The notes: generated from the letters alone by a model not told the origin. 64,000 nt of DNA from an uncultured Porphyromonadaceae bacterium (GCA_947643165.1 CANRVB010000001.1:124001-188000), one strand, 5' to 3'. Shown: positions 43,622 through 53,768, counted from the stretch's first letter. Numbers and translations: made by a program.

Positions 43622-45373
43622 ATGACCTGTAAATGGAATTACTTACCCCTTACTTCACAAGAGCAGGAATTAGAGACGGAATTAGCTAAGAAATACGCCG
43701 GCACTCCCCCGATATGTGAGTTGCTGGTGCAACGTGGCATCAAGTCTGTAGAAGAGGCGGAGCATTTTTTTCATCCGTCGCTCAAGGACTTGCATGATCC
43801 GTTTCTGATGCCCGACATGGACAAGGCCGTAGACCGGCTGAACCAAGCAATGGGTAAAAAGGAGAGGATAATGGTTTACGGAGACTATGACGTAGACGGC
43901 ACGACCGCCGTTGCGCTGGTCTTCAAATACCTGAGAAATTACTACTCCAACATAGAATACTATATCCCTACACGTTACGACGAGGGATATGGGATATCTC
44001 TTCGCAGCATTGACTATGCGGCGGCACAAGGTGTGAAACTAATCATCATACTTGACTGCGGCATCAAGGCTATCGAAGAGATCCGTTATGCCAAGGAGCG
44101 CGGAATTGATTTCATAATCTGCGACCACCACGTGCCTGACGATGAGCTTCCGGAAGCTGTAGCCATACTCAACCCCAAGATGGAAGGCTCGCCATATCCG
44201 TGTCCCCACCTGTCTGGATGCGGAGTAGGATTCAAACTGATGCAGGCGTTCGCCATATCAAACGGCATCCCCACAACAGAGCTTGAGGCCATGCTCGACC
44301 TTGTCGCCGTGAGCATCGCTGCCGACATAGTGCCGATGGTCGACGAAAACCGCATCATGGCCTATCACGGACTTAAGCGCCTGAATTCCAACCCCAATAT
44401 GGGTCTGCGGGCTATAATCAGAATATGCGGACTGTCGGGAAGGGAAATCACGATAAGCGATGTTGTGTTCAAGATCGGTCCGCGAATCAACGCAAGCGGC
44501 AGAATGCAGAGCGGACGAGAGGCGGTAGATCTGCTTGTGTCGCGCGATTCGGCCGAAGCCAATGAGAAGGGACGCGCCATAGACCAATACAATCAGGACC
44601 GGAAGGAACTTGACAAACGTATCACTTACGAGGCCAACACGATACTTGAGTCGCGCGGGGAGGTGAATTCGGACAAGAAATCCATAGTAATTTACAACAA
44701 GGACTGGCACAAGGGAATCATTGGAATTGTGGCATCGAGACTGACGGAGCTTTACTACAAGCCGTCGGTAGTTTTGACACTGTCGAACGGATTAGCCACT
44801 GGATCAAGCCGTTCGGTGCAAGGTTTCGACATTTACAAGGCCATAGACGCGAGCCGGGATCTGCTTGAGAATTTCGGGGGGCACGCATATGCGGTCGGAT
44901 TGTCGCTGAAGGAGGAGAATATACCGGAGTTCACGCGGAGGTTCGAGGAGTATGTGGCGGCGAACATTTTGCCGAGCCAACTGACTCCGTTACTGGACAT
45001 TGACGCGAATCTGACGTTTGCGGACATCACGCCGGAATTTGTCCAGCTGCTGCGCCGATTCAACCCGTATGGTCCTGGAAATCAGAAGCCTGTGTTCTGC
45101 GCGAGGAATGTGATGGACTTCGGGACGAGCAAGCTGGTGGGCAGAAACCTGGAGCATATCAAGCTGGAACTGGTGGATGACACGTCGGGTAAAGTGCTGA
45201 GTGGCATAGCATTTAACGCTGCGAAACACTTTGATCACATACACTCCAGACAGCCATTTGACATCTGTTTCACGATAGAGGACAACAAGCACCAATCGGC
45301 ATCAAACGCCACGCAACTACTTATAAAAGAGATACATACCTCGAAGATCGGACATAAGCACCAGAAGGCGTGA
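43622..45373 (+). CDS. recJ: Single-stranded-DNA exonuclease RecJ
   Basis: 583 residues. 5'-3' exonuclease in recombination and mismatch or excision repair. DHH motifs: VYGDYDVDGTTA (85-96), IILDCGIK, ICDHHVPDDELPEA and the later GCGVGFKLMQ. The DHHA1 signature GGHAYAVGLSLKEENI follows, and then the C-terminal OB-fold. All metal-binding residues are present. recQ follows by 9 bases on the same strand, a functional pairing because RecQ unwinds DNA for RecJ in the RecF pathway. Confidence 0.95.
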   Translation: MTCKWNYLPLTSQEQELETELAKKYAGTPPICELLVQRGIKSVEEAEHFFHPSLKDLHDPFLMPDMDKAVDRLNQAMGKKERIMVYGDYDVDGTTAVALVFKYLRNYYSNIEYYIPTRYDEGYGISLRSIDYAAAQGVKLIIILDCGIKAIEEIRYAKERGIDFIICDHHVPDDELPEAVAILNPKMEGSPYPCPHLSGCGVGFKLMQAFAISNGIPTTELEAMLDLVAVSIAADIVPMVDENRIMAYHGLKRLNSNPNMGLRAIIRICGLSGREITISDVVFKIGPRINASGRMQSGREAVDLLVSRDSAEANEKGRAIDQYNQDRKELDKRITYEANTILESRGEVNSDKKSIVIYNKDWHKGIIGIVASRLTELYYKPSVVLTLSNGLATGSSRSVQGFDIYKAIDASRDLLENFGGHAYAVGLSLKEENIPEFTRRFEEYVAANILPSQLTPLLDIDANLTFADITPEFVQLLRRFNPYGPGNQKPVFCARNVMDFGTSKLVGRNLEHIKLELVDDTSGKVLSGIAFNAAKHFDHIHSRQPFDICFTIEDNKHQSASNATQLLIKEIHTSKIGHKHQKA

Positions 45374-45382
45374 CGGAGAGAG

Positions 45383-47296
45383 ATGAGCCAAATTGACGAT
45401 ATCCTCCTGAAACACTGGGGGTTTGCCTCGTTCAGACCGCTGCAGCGAGATATCATAGAGAGTGTGATGCTCGGACATGACACTTTAGGGCTGCTGCCGA
45501 CGGGCGGAGGGAAGTCGATAACTTTTCAGGTTCCGGCGCTGGCGCTGCCTGGAATGGCGATAGTCGTGACGCCTCTGATCTCGCTGATGAAGGATCAGGT
45601 GGACAATCTGAAACAGGCGGGGATAAAGGGTGTGTATCTTCACAGCGGACTAACGCCGAGGGAATCGCGCCTGGCGATAGACAAGTGCCGTCACGGAAAG
45701 GTGAAGCTTCTGTACATATCGCCGGAAAAGCTGAGGGGTGAGAACTTCATAGCGGAGCTGCGGCTGATGGATGTGAGTCTGATAGTGGTCGACGAGGCAC
45801 ACTGCATATCGCAATGGGGGTATGACTTCAGGCCGAGCTACCTGAAGCTGTCGGCGCTGCGGGATATATTTCCGGATGTGCCGGTGCTCGCGTTGACGGC
45901 CACGGCCACTCCGGAGGTCGCGCGGGATATACAGGATCAGCTGAGATTCGGAAAGGACGCGCAAGTATTCGCGGGAAGTTTCGCGAGGGACAATCTGTCG
46001 TATGTTGTGAGGTATGGAGACTCGAAGACGGATATGCTGCTAAGGGTGCTGTCGAACACGACGGGTACGGCGATAGTGTATGTGCGGTCGCGGCGTCGGA
46101 CGCGCGAGTTGGCAGAGGTGATAGCCTCGGCAGGCATAAGCGCAGACCATTATCACGCGGGGCTGACGCCACAGGACAAGGAGGATCGGCAGAACCGGTG
46201 GAAGCAGAATGAGGTGAGGGTCATGGTGGCCACCAACGCGTTCGGGATGGGAATAGACAAGCCGGACGTGAGGGTCGTGGTGCATCATGACATGCCATCG
46301 TCGCTCGAGGAGTACTATCAGGAGGCCGGAAGAGCGGGAAGGGACGGCAAGGCCGCATATGCAGTGGTTCTGGCCAACAACCGTGACAAATCGACACTGA
46401 GCAGGCGGCTTGCGGAGGCATTTCCCGACAAGGAGGTGGTGACGCGGGTATATGAGCTTGCGGGAAACTATCTGAATGTAGCCGTGGGGAGCGGTTACGG
46501 ACGGCTGTTCGAGTTCAACTTCGCGGGGTTCTGCGAGACGTACAAGCTGCAGCCGAACATAGCCCGGAGCTCGCTGCTGATACTGTCGAGGTCGGGGTAT
46601 ATAGACTATGTCGACGAGATAGCGACCCGTTCGCGGCTCATGATCACAGCCGACAAGGGTGATCTGTACGGACTGCGTCTGGATGAGAAGACCGACAGCG
46701 TCCTGCAGGCCGTGCTGAGATCGTATCCGGGACTGTTTGCGGACTATGTCCAGATATATGAGAGCGAGCTGTCGCTGCGGACGGGTCTGACGGAGCAGGA
46801 GGTGTATGAGTCGTTGCTGCTGTTAGCGCGCCAGAGGGTGCTACACTATGTGCCGAAGAAGCAGACGCCGTATCTGATGTATACGACGGGGCGGGAGGAA
46901 CCAAGATATGTGAAGTATCCGGTGGAGGTGTATGAGAAGCAGCGGGAGCGTATGGCGTCGAGGATAGAAGCGATGAAGCGTTTTGTGTTCAACGAGACAG
47001 AGTGCCGAGTCGCGGGAATGCTGAGTTACTTCGGTGAGGAATCGCCCAGGGCTTGCGGGAAGTGTGATGTGTGCCGGTCGCACAGACAGACGCAGAGGCA
47101 TGAGAGCAAGGAGCAGGAGGGCAAGAAAAGGGCGAATGTGCTACGGCTGATGAATCAACCGGGAGGCCATACGGCGGATTATGTTGCGGAACAGCTGTCG
47201 CTGACCAGGGATGAGGTGATAGAAATAACAAGGGGTCTGCTTGACTCGGGAGATCTTGACGCCGGGGCCATATCCAGGGTGATCGGGAAGCAATAA
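45383..47296 (+). CDS. recQ: ATP-dependent DNA helicase RecQ
   Basis: 637 residues. Motifs: LLPTGGGKS (37-45), [19 protein letters not shown] with the aromatic-rich loop, [23 protein letters not shown], and [21 protein letters not shown]. The RQC zinc cysteines occur as [13 protein letters not shown], then CGKCDVC, placed later in the chain than in E. coli RecQ. No HRDC domain is recognised. This is the second, shorter RecQ type common in Bacteroidetes. It is co-transcribed with recJ. Third positions are strongly G-rich, the reverse of the DbpA-like gene. Confidence 0.93.
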   Translation: MSQIDDILLKHWGFASFRPLQRDIIESVMLGHDTLGLLPTGGGKSITFQVPALALPGMAIVVTPLISLMKDQVDNLKQAGIKGVYLHSGLTPRESRLAIDKCRHGKVKLLYISPEKLRGENFIAELRLMDVSLIVVDEAHCISQWGYDFRPSYLKLSALRDIFPDVPVLALTATATPEVARDIQDQLRFGKDAQVFAGSFARDNLSYVVRYGDSKTDMLLRVLSNTTGTAIVYVRSRRRTRELAEVIASAGISADHYHAGLTPQDKEDRQNRWKQNEVRVMVATNAFGMGIDKPDVRVVVHHDMPSSLEEYYQEAGRAGRDGKAAYAVVLANNRDKSTLSRRLAEAFPDKEVVTRVYELAGNYLNVAVGSGYGRLFEFNFAGFCETYKLQPNIARSSLLILSRSGYIDYVDEIATRSRLMITADKGDLYGLRLDEKTDSVLQAVLRSYPGLFADYVQIYESELSLRTGLTEQEVYESLLLLARQRVLHYVPKKQTPYLMYTTGREEPRYVKYPVEVYEKQRERMASRIEAMKRFVFNETECRVAGMLSYFGEESPRACGKCDVCRSHRQTQRHESKEQEGKKRANVLRLMNQPGGHTADYVAEQLSLTRDEVIEITRGLLDSGDLDAGAISRVIGKQ

Positions 47297-47654
47297 TTGG
47301 CAAAATGCAGGATATTGTTAACAGAAGGTGCTGTTTTAGGTTAAAGCAGCGCGAGGATTAATATCTTTTAATGACTTTTAGTGGAATATTGACGGCGAGG
47401 GCGGCGTGAGGGTTGTTTATTATACGAAACGTAAGTAGAAAGACAACAGCAAGAAAGAGACAAGCAACAAACTACTCAACATCCCTCGTCCTTATTATTG
47501 GATAGTGATTATTAGATGATAAGGCTCTCATAAATAAATAGTTGAAACGTGAGAGGAGGAGCTGCGACCCAAGGCTGCAGCTCCTCCTTTGCGTTGATAT
47601 GAAGGAATGTATGAACAAAGGGGATATTTCGCAAAAGAAGTCGTTGAAGAAGCA
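47297..47654. other. Intergenic region after recQ
   Basis: No convincing gene on either strand. It contains an imperfect inverted repeat (47490-47524, arms CCTTAT and ATAAGG) and a strong hairpin with short T run (47554-47591), 258 bases past the recQ stop. The distance suggests either a long 3' end or a short unrecognised transcript. Confidence 0.5.
47554..47591 (+). terminator. Strong hairpin between recQ and array 2
   Basis: 12-base stem AGGAGGAGCTGC / GCAGCTCCTCCT, 11-base loop, then TTG. Confidence 0.6.
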
Positions 47655-47872
47655 GTAACTTTGGCTGACGTTCGGCAAACCGCAAATGAATTTGCGTTTG
47701 CGCTCTACTTATCCGTAACTTTGACTGTTGTCGAAGTTACTCACGCTCGGTAATGCTAAAATAAATTTTGCATTACACTCGACTTATCCGTAACTTTGAC
47801 TGTCGTCGAAGTTACTCTCGTTCGGCAAACTGCAAATGAATTTGCGTTTGCGCTCACTTATTCGTAACTTTG
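47655..47872 (+). repeat. Palindromic promoter array 2 (upstream of the GH2 gene)
   Basis: Truncated B (TAACTTTGGCTGACG at 47656), A (47676-47700, arms CAAACCGCAAAT and ATTTGCGTTTG), B (47716-47739), A (47751-47775, arms TAATGCTAAAAT and ATTTTGCATTA), B (47791-47814), A (47826-47850), and final half B TAACTTTG (47865-47872). The period is 75 bases. Each A/B pair gives TTTG - 20 or 21 bases - TAACTTTG. The A stems differ in sequence between copies but stay paired. B loops and stems are the GAC/GTC variant. Confidence 0.88.
47841..47872 (+). promoter_or_regulatory. Proximal promoter of the GH2 gene within array 2
   Basis: TTTG (47841-47844), spacer 20, TAACTTTG (47865-47872). The leader is about 70 bases. 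Two equivalent promoters lie one and two periods upstream. Confidence 0.7.
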
Positions 47873-47946
47873 CAGGGTATAGCGACATGCCATGCAAACA
47901 GTGTGATAATTCTAACAATCAAAACCATAAAACCAATCTACCAACC

Positions 47947-50900
47947 ATGATCACAGCAAAGGCTTGGATGATAGCGGCCGCAACGGCCGGTGTACTGGCA
48001 GCAAACGCGGCCAGCCCTCAGCCACAGCTCGAAGGGTGGGCTTACGACCTGAGCGTAACGGCCCCTGACGGCACGGAATGGCAGAGTCCCGGACGTCTGT
48101 CGCTCAACAAAGAGCAACCCCGGGCAGAATTTTACAGTTTCGAGAATGAAACGGCAGCTCTGAAAGTGCTGCCTGACGGCTCGCGGTATTACCAGAACCT
48201 GAACGGACAGTGGAAATTCCGCTGGGTAGCCAATCCCTGGGAGCGCGACTCCACCTTCCATGAGGCAGGAAAGGATCTGAGCAGCTGGGATGACATAGCC
48301 GTGCCCGGCTCGTGGAATATCCAGGGACTGCAGAAGGACGGCAGCCAGAAGTATGGCACGCCCATCTACGTGAACCAGCCGGTGATATTCATGCACAAGG
48401 TAGCGGTAGACGACTGGCGCGGCGGCGTGATGCGCACACCCCCGGAAAGCTGGACGACCTACAAGGCAAGAAACGAAGTGGGCCAGTACAGCCGCACTTT
48501 CAGCGTGCCTGAGGACTGGAAGGACAGAGAGGTGTATATAAACTTCGACGGCGTAGACTCGTTCTTCTATCTGTGGATAAACGGCAAGTATGTGGGATTC
48601 AGCAAGAACTCGCGCAACTCGGCCCGCTTCAACATCACTCCCTATCTGGCCAAGAAGGGAGCGAACACGATATCGGTAGAGGTGTACCGCAACAGTGACG
48701 GCAGCTTCCTGGAGGCCCAGGATATGTTCCGTCTGCCGGGCATATTCCGCACCGTAGCCCTGTATTCAACACCGAAGATGCAGATACAGGACCTGAAGGC
48801 AATCCCGAGCCTGAGCGGCACCTTCATGAACGAGGGCAAGCTGAATGTAGTGACCACCCTGCGCAACCTGACGGGGAAGAACCAGAAGGACCTAACAGTG
48901 GACTACAAACTGTATCAGTGCAGCAAGCTGTATGAAGACGCGACCAACGGCACGCCTGTAGCAACCGCCTCGAACGCAAAGGTAGGTGTAGCGAAAGACG
49001 GTTCGATAGCTGTAGAGGCTACCATAGATGCGGGCGAGGTGAAGACCTGGAGCGCGGAAGCACCGTGGCGCTACATACTCGTGGCCCAGCTGAAGGACAA
49101 GAAGGGCAAAGTGATCGAGACCGTCTCGACCTTTACCGGCTTCAGAGTAGTAGAGATAAAGGACACTCCCGCAAGCGAGGATGAATTCGGACGCGCAGGC
49201 CGCTACTACTATGTGAACGGCCAGACCGTGAAGCTGAAGGGCGTCAACCGTCACGAAACCATGCCTGACCGCGGCCATGCAATAACCCGCGAGAACATGG
49301 AGAAGGAAGTGATGCTGATGAAGCGCGGCAACATAAACCATGTGCGCAACTCGCACTACAATGATGATCCGTACTGGTACTACCTTGCAGACAAGTATGG
49401 AATCTATCTGGAGGACGAGGCCAACATAGAGAGCCATGAGTATTACTACGGCAAGGCATCGCTGAGCCATCCGGAAGAGTGGAAGCCGGCCCACGTGAGC
49501 CGCGACATGGAGATGGTGAGAGCGCATGTGAACCATCCGTCGATAGTGATATGGAGTCTTGGCAACGAGGCTGGCCCGGGTGAGAACTTCGTGGCTTCGT
49601 ATGACGCGATAAAGGCATACGACACGAGCCGTCCGGTGCAATATGAGCGCAACAACGAGATAGTAGACATGGGCTCGAACCAGTATCCGTCGATAGGCGG
49701 CACACAGTATCTGGCCAACGGCGGCGAGGGCGCGAAGTATCCGTTCCACATATCGGAGTACGCACACTCGATGGGCAACTCGTTAGGTAACCTTGTAGAC
49801 TACTGGAACGCGATAGAGAGCAGCAACTTCATAATGGGCGGCGCCATATGGGACTGGGTAGACCAGAGCCTGTATAACTATGACAAGAAGACGGGCAAGC
49901 GCTATCTGGCATACGGCGGCGACTTCGGTGACTTCCCCAACGACGGCCAGTTTGTGATGAACGGCATAATGTTCGGCGACCTGACCCCGAAGCCCCAGTA
50001 CTATGAGGTGAAGAAGGTATATCAGAATGTCGGCGTGACACCGGTAGACATGGCCAAGGGCCAGATAGAGATCTTCAACAAGAACTACTTCGAGCCGCTG
50101 ACCGACTACACCATGAGCTGGACACTGCTCGAGGATGGTGTGACAGTAGAGAGCGGAGATGCGCTGACAGGCCCGAAGATGCCGCTTGGACCGCGCGAAA
50201 AGGCGGTGTACACCATACCCTACAAGCTTGACGGCCGCACCGGCGAACTGGCAGTGAATGTAGAGTTCAAGCTTGCCGAGGACAAGCCGTGGGCCAAGAA
50301 AGGCTACGTCCAGATGGACGAACAGCTTCCGATACGCGAAGCCAGCAACCTGAAAGCGCTGAGCGCCGATGCCACAGGCCACGCCGTGACCATGAGCGAA
50401 AACGGCAAGGAGGTGAAGCAGGTAGACAATGTTACCGCTCCCCTGACAGTGAAGGGCAACGGATTTACAGCAGTATTCTCGCCGGAGACCGGCTCGCTGA
50501 GCTCGCTGATATATGGCGGCAAGGAGATGATAGCCGACGGCAAGGGACCGCAGCTCGATGCGTTCCGCGCACCGGTGAACAACGATACCTGGGTAGACCG
50601 CAACTGGTGGTCGAACGGACTGGACAATCTGAAGCACACAGTATTGTCGTCGGATGCCTATACGACAGAAAACGGCACAGCCGTAGTGATATTCAAGGTA
50701 AAGAGCCAGGCACCCTACGCAGAGCGTCTGAAGAGCCAGAGAATAGATGGCTCATGGGGTACGGATGAGCTGAGCCGCGCACATCACGAGATAGAGCAGC
50801 TGACCGATCAGCCCAAGGGTGAGAACGACTTCATGTTTGTGACGGACCAGATCTGGACAGTATATCCTGACGGATCGATAGAGCTTGAGTCGGTGATCAA

Positions 50901-52056
50901 CGGCAATAATCCGAGCCTTGTACTTCCGCGCTTAGGCTATACAATGAGCGTACCTCAGAGCATGGACCAGTTCGAGTATTACGGCCGCGGCCCTCTGGAA
51001 AACTACGCCGACCGCAAGACAGGCAGCTTCCTGGGTCAGTACAAGCAGACCGTAGCGGACCAGTTCGTGAACTATCCGAAGCCCCAGAACATGGCCAACC
51101 GTGAGGATGTGCGCTGGGCATCGCTGACATCGAAAGATGGATCGGGCCTTGTTGTTACCGCCGCAGAACCTATGAGCGTCACCGCAATACCCTGGACCGA
51201 GCGCGACCTGATACTGTCGGGCCATCCGTATGAGCTTCCGGCACCGGGCAACACACAGCTGCACCTTGACCTCGGCATGACCGGTCTTGGCGGTGCAAGC
51301 TGCGGTCAGGGCGGACCTCTGAAGCCAGACCGTGTGATGGGCGGCACCAACAAGATGAGTCTCGTGATCCGTCCGGTGAGCGCCGCATCGCCCGCAAGCG
51401 TGAAGGCCAAAGTGATACCTGACGGAGCAAGCCCACTGCGTCTGGAACGCAACGGCATGACCGGAGATGTGAGCGTGATAGCACCCAAGGAGGGTGACAA
51501 GATCATGTATAAGACCAACGGCATGAAACGTGCGAAGGCTTATGAAGGCGCTGTAGCCATGAAGGATGGAGGCACCATAGAGGCGTGGCTTCTCGACAAT
51601 CCGCACATAAGCAACACCGCCACCTATCCAAAGATAGACAAGGTAGCGACAGAGGTTGTATTTGTAAGCTCGGAGGAGCCTGATGATCCGGCAGTGAATC
51701 TGACAGACGGCGACACTGAGTCAATCTGGCACTCGATGTGGTCGGTAACCGTTGCGCAGTATCCACACTGGATTGATTTCGACACCAAGGGAGATCATGA
51801 GATAAAGGGTCTGCAATATGTACCGCGCACCGACAGCTGGACCGGTCTGATAAAGGATTACGAGATCTATGTGTCGACCGACGGCAAGGAATGGGGCGAG
51901 CCCGTAGCAAAGGGCAGCTTCGAGCGGACAGTCAAGCCACAGCGTGTGGACTTCAGCAAGCCAGTGAAGGGCAGATATGTACGCTTCAAGGGTCTGAACG
52001 CCCACGACGGACAGGATTATGCGGCAGGCTCGGAAATCGAGATTTTCGCCGAATAA
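47947..52056 (+). CDS. GH2 beta-galactosidase-like enzyme with C-terminal discoidin/CBM32 domain
   Basis: 1369 residues from the ATG at 47947, which starts the signal peptide (cleavage near AANAASPQ). Upstream in-frame codons run through the promoter array and are rejected. Domains: GH2 sugar-binding (about 55-290), Ig-like (about 300-420), TIM barrel (about 425-720) with acid/base Glu541 in WSLGNEAGPG and nucleophile Glu604 in HISEYAHSMGN, DUF4981-type Ig domain, beta-galactosidase small-chain domain (about 840-1160), and a C-terminal F5/8 type C domain (about 1225-1369). It probably acts on host or plant galactosides at the surface or in the periplasm. Confidence 0.9.
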   Translation: MITAKAWMIAAATAGVLAANAASPQPQLEGWAYDLSVTAPDGTEWQSPGRLSLNKEQPRAEFYSFENETAALKVLPDGSRYYQNLNGQWKFRWVANPWERDSTFHEAGKDLSSWDDIAVPGSWNIQGLQKDGSQKYGTPIYVNQPVIFMHKVAVDDWRGGVMRTPPESWTTYKARNEVGQYSRTFSVPEDWKDREVYINFDGVDSFFYLWINGKYVGFSKNSRNSARFNITPYLAKKGANTISVEVYRNSDGSFLEAQDMFRLPGIFRTVALYSTPKMQIQDLKAIPSLSGTFMNEGKLNVVTTLRNLTGKNQKDLTVDYKLYQCSKLYEDATNGTPVATASNAKVGVAKDGSIAVEATIDAGEVKTWSAEAPWRYILVAQLKDKKGKVIETVSTFTGFRVVEIKDTPASEDEFGRAGRYYYVNGQTVKLKGVNRHETMPDRGHAITRENMEKEVMLMKRGNINHVRNSHYNDDPYWYYLADKYGIYLEDEANIESHEYYYGKASLSHPEEWKPAHVSRDMEMVRAHVNHPSIVIWSLGNEAGPGENFVASYDAIKAYDTSRPVQYERNNEIVDMGSNQYPSIGGTQYLANGGEGAKYPFHISEYAHSMGNSLGNLVDYWNAIESSNFIMGGAIWDWVDQSLYNYDKKTGKRYLAYGGDFGDFPNDGQFVMNGIMFGDLTPKPQYYEVKKVYQNVGVTPVDMAKGQIEIFNKNYFEPLTDYTMSWTLLEDGVTVESGDALTGPKMPLGPREKAVYTIPYKLDGRTGELAVNVEFKLAEDKPWAKKGYVQMDEQLPIREASNLKALSADATGHAVTMSENGKEVKQVDNVTAPLTVKGNGFTAVFSPETGSLSSLIYGGKEMIADGKGPQLDAFRAPVNNDTWVDRNWWSNGLDNLKHTVLSSDAYTTENGTAVVIFKVKSQAPYAERLKSQRIDGSWGTDELSRAHHEIEQLTDQPKGENDFMFVTDQIWTVYPDGSIELESVINGNNPSLVLPRLGYTMSVPQSMDQFEYYGRGPLENYADRKTGSFLGQYKQTVADQFVNYPKPQNMANREDVRWASLTSKDGSGLVVTAAEPMSVTAIPWTERDLILSGHPYELPAPGNTQLHLDLGMTGLGGASCGQGGPLKPDRVMGGTNKMSLVIRPVSAASPASVKAKVIPDGASPLRLERNGMTGDVSVIAPKEGDKIMYKTNGMKRAKAYEGAVAMKDGGTIEAWLLDNPHISNTATYPKIDKVATEVVFVSSEEPDDPAVNLTDGDTESIWHSMWSVTVAQYPHWIDFDTKGDHEIKGLQYVPRTDSWTGLIKDYEIYVSTDGKEWGEPVAKGSFERTVKPQRVDFSKPVKGRYVRFKGLNAHDGQDYAAGSEIEIFAE

Positions 52057-52079
52057 CAAAACATAGCATAGTGTGAAGG

Positions 52080-52114
52080 GTCCGGGCCGCGACAATGCGG
52101 TCCGGACTTTTTTT
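52080..52114 (+). terminator. Terminator of the GH2 gene
   Basis: GTCCGGGCCGC / GCGGTCCGGAC stem (one G-T pair), 6-base loop, then seven T. Confidence 0.9.
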
Positions 52115-52205
52115 GTGAAGAGAGAGTGTGTGTGGATCGTGGCCAGATTGTGAAGAAAGGCCAGAAACTTATCATCAGAGCGGAGGATAAACAGGATAAT
52201 TTCAG

Positions 52206-52213
52206 TAACTTTA
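52206..52213 (+). promoter_or_regulatory. Possible -7 element displaced from the TlpA-like gene
   Basis: TAACTTTA, one base off TAACTTTG, 17 bases before the left end of the inserted element. Without the insertion it would sit about 30 bases from the TlpA-like start codon. Confidence 0.35.
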
Positions 52214-52230
52214 CGCGATCATTCAATTAA

Positions 52231-52470
52231 GAGGATGTTTAATAACAAAACTTAAAATGAATCGTTCGCAAAATTATCAAAGTGGTTGGTGTCAACCACT
52301 TTGATAATTCACTCACTCAACATATTTTAATTGTTAATGTCTTTGGCCGTCTTTTTGGTAAATTTCCGCAAACTCGTCAGTCGCGTAGCTCGCTACGCTT
52401 CTTCCTCATTTACAAAAATTTCCTCAAAAATACAGCTTAAATCCATTAACATTACTTATTAAACATCCTC
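52231..52470. mobile_element. MITE-like 240-base element with 15-base terminal inverted repeats
   Basis: Ends are GAGGATGTTTAATAA (52231-52245) and its exact reverse complement (52456-52470). Inside are a 17-base perfect stem with loop GTGT (52272-52309) and a second palindrome GCGTAGC-TC-GCTACGC (52383-52398). It has no coding capacity. A possible TAA target duplication flanks it. It lies between a -7-like element and the TlpA-like gene, whose start codon is 14 bases beyond the right end. Confidence 0.7.
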
Positions 52471-52484
52471 TAAAACAGAAATAT

Positions 52485-53582
52485 ATGAAGAAGTTTCTCA
52501 TAATAGCCATCGCGGCTGCATTTGCGGCGGGTGGCAATGCGCAGACGTTCAAGATGAGAGCGAAAGCAGACAGCACTCTGCAAGGAAAGACGGCTTATTT
52601 TCAGATAAAGACCGCAGATAAGAAACAGAGTGTTGACAGCATGGTGATAGCAGGCGAGGTGATCGAGTTCACCGGGACAATTCCGGAGGGAAACGGAGCG
52701 GCATTCGTTATGGTGCCCCCGAGGCTTTATGCATCGGCCTACATAGAGCCGGGGGTAATAGAGTGTGACCTGACGGAGCACCGTTCGTGGGGCACTCCAC
52801 TAAACGACCGGGCGGCCGCCATAAAGAACGCCATCAAAGAACAACAGGACTGGTATATACCACAATCAACCGAAATAAGAGAGGACACAACCATGACCGC
52901 TGATGAGCGTGAGGCAAAGCTCAAGCCGCTGAACGATGTGTTTTACGCAAGACTCGACAGCATCTATGCGGAGGCCATGAAGGCGGATGACGCAGTGTCG
53001 GAAAGCAACTTTTCGGAGTGGGCTTATTCGTTCATGCTGAGCAGGCCGGAGCAGTGTGAGCAAGCGATCATGACAATCGAGGGTGCCACAGGTCCCAAGC
53101 TGAAACAGACCGAAGGTTACGCGACACTGACCAAGGAAATCAAGGCAGTAGCGGCAACGGCCATAGGGAATAAAATAAAGGACATGACCATAGAGGGCGG
53201 ATCGGCAGATTCGACCGATGTGGCGATATATGATCATGTGGGCAAGGGCAAGTATGTGCTTGTGGATTTCTGGGCCTCATGGTGCGGACCATGCAGGCAG
53301 GAGATGCCCAATGTGGTCAAGGCTTACGAGATGTTCGGGGGTGAGAGGTTTGAAATTGTCGGGGTGGCCGTCAATGACAAGCGCGAAAAAACCAAGGAGG
53401 AGATGGAAAAACAGGGCATGACATGGCCGATGATCTATAATGCTCCCTGGGACAAGGTGCAGGAACTATATGGGATAATGGGTATACCTGGTAACCTGCT
53501 TGTAGATCCTGACGGCATAATCATAGCGCGTGACCTGCGCGGAGAGAGATTGATAGAGAAGCTGCAGGAGGTGCTGAAATAA
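52485..53582 (+). CDS. Exported TlpA-like thioredoxin with N-terminal DUF4369-like domain
   Basis: 365 residues. The signal peptide ends GGNAQT. The first half (about 20-215) resembles the beta-rich DUF4369 domain common in Bacteroidetes thiol oxidoreductases. The second half is a TlpA/AhpC-type thioredoxin: VLVDFWASWCGPCRQEMPNV with redox pair Cys267 and Cys270, and the cis-Pro region MGIPGNLLVDPDG. It probably reduces periplasmic disulfides, for example in c-type cytochrome assembly or lipoprotein maturation. Its 5' region has been altered by the MITE-like insertion. Confidence 0.88.
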   Translation: MKKFLIIAIAAAFAAGGNAQTFKMRAKADSTLQGKTAYFQIKTADKKQSVDSMVIAGEVIEFTGTIPEGNGAAFVMVPPRLYASAYIEPGVIECDLTEHRSWGTPLNDRAAAIKNAIKEQQDWYIPQSTEIREDTTMTADEREAKLKPLNDVFYARLDSIYAEAMKADDAVSESNFSEWAYSFMLSRPEQCEQAIMTIEGATGPKLKQTEGYATLTKEIKAVAATAIGNKIKDMTIEGGSADSTDVAIYDHVGKGKYVLVDFWASWCGPCRQEMPNVVKAYEMFGGERFEIVGVAVNDKREKTKEEMEKQGMTWPMIYNAPWDKVQELYGIMGIPGNLLVDPDGIIIARDLRGERLIEKLQEVLK

Positions 53583-53609
53583 CTGCCAAGGAAAGAAAGG
53601 AGTTGCGCT

Positions 53610-53642
53610 GTCGCGTCGTGATATACCGGATCATGACGCGAC
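53610..53642 (+). terminator. Terminator of the TlpA-like gene
   Basis: 13-base stem GTCGCGTCGTGAT / ATCATGACGCGAC with one G-T pair and a 7-base loop. The T run is weak. Confidence 0.6.
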
Positions 53643-53768
53643 GGTGTGCGTTTTACGGGTGGGGAGTCAATAAATGTGATTAAAAGATAGTAAGAAAGCA
53701 CGAGATTACCAATATGATGCGATTAAACAAATAACAATTATGTTTTATAACACGAAAGCCTGTTTTTG

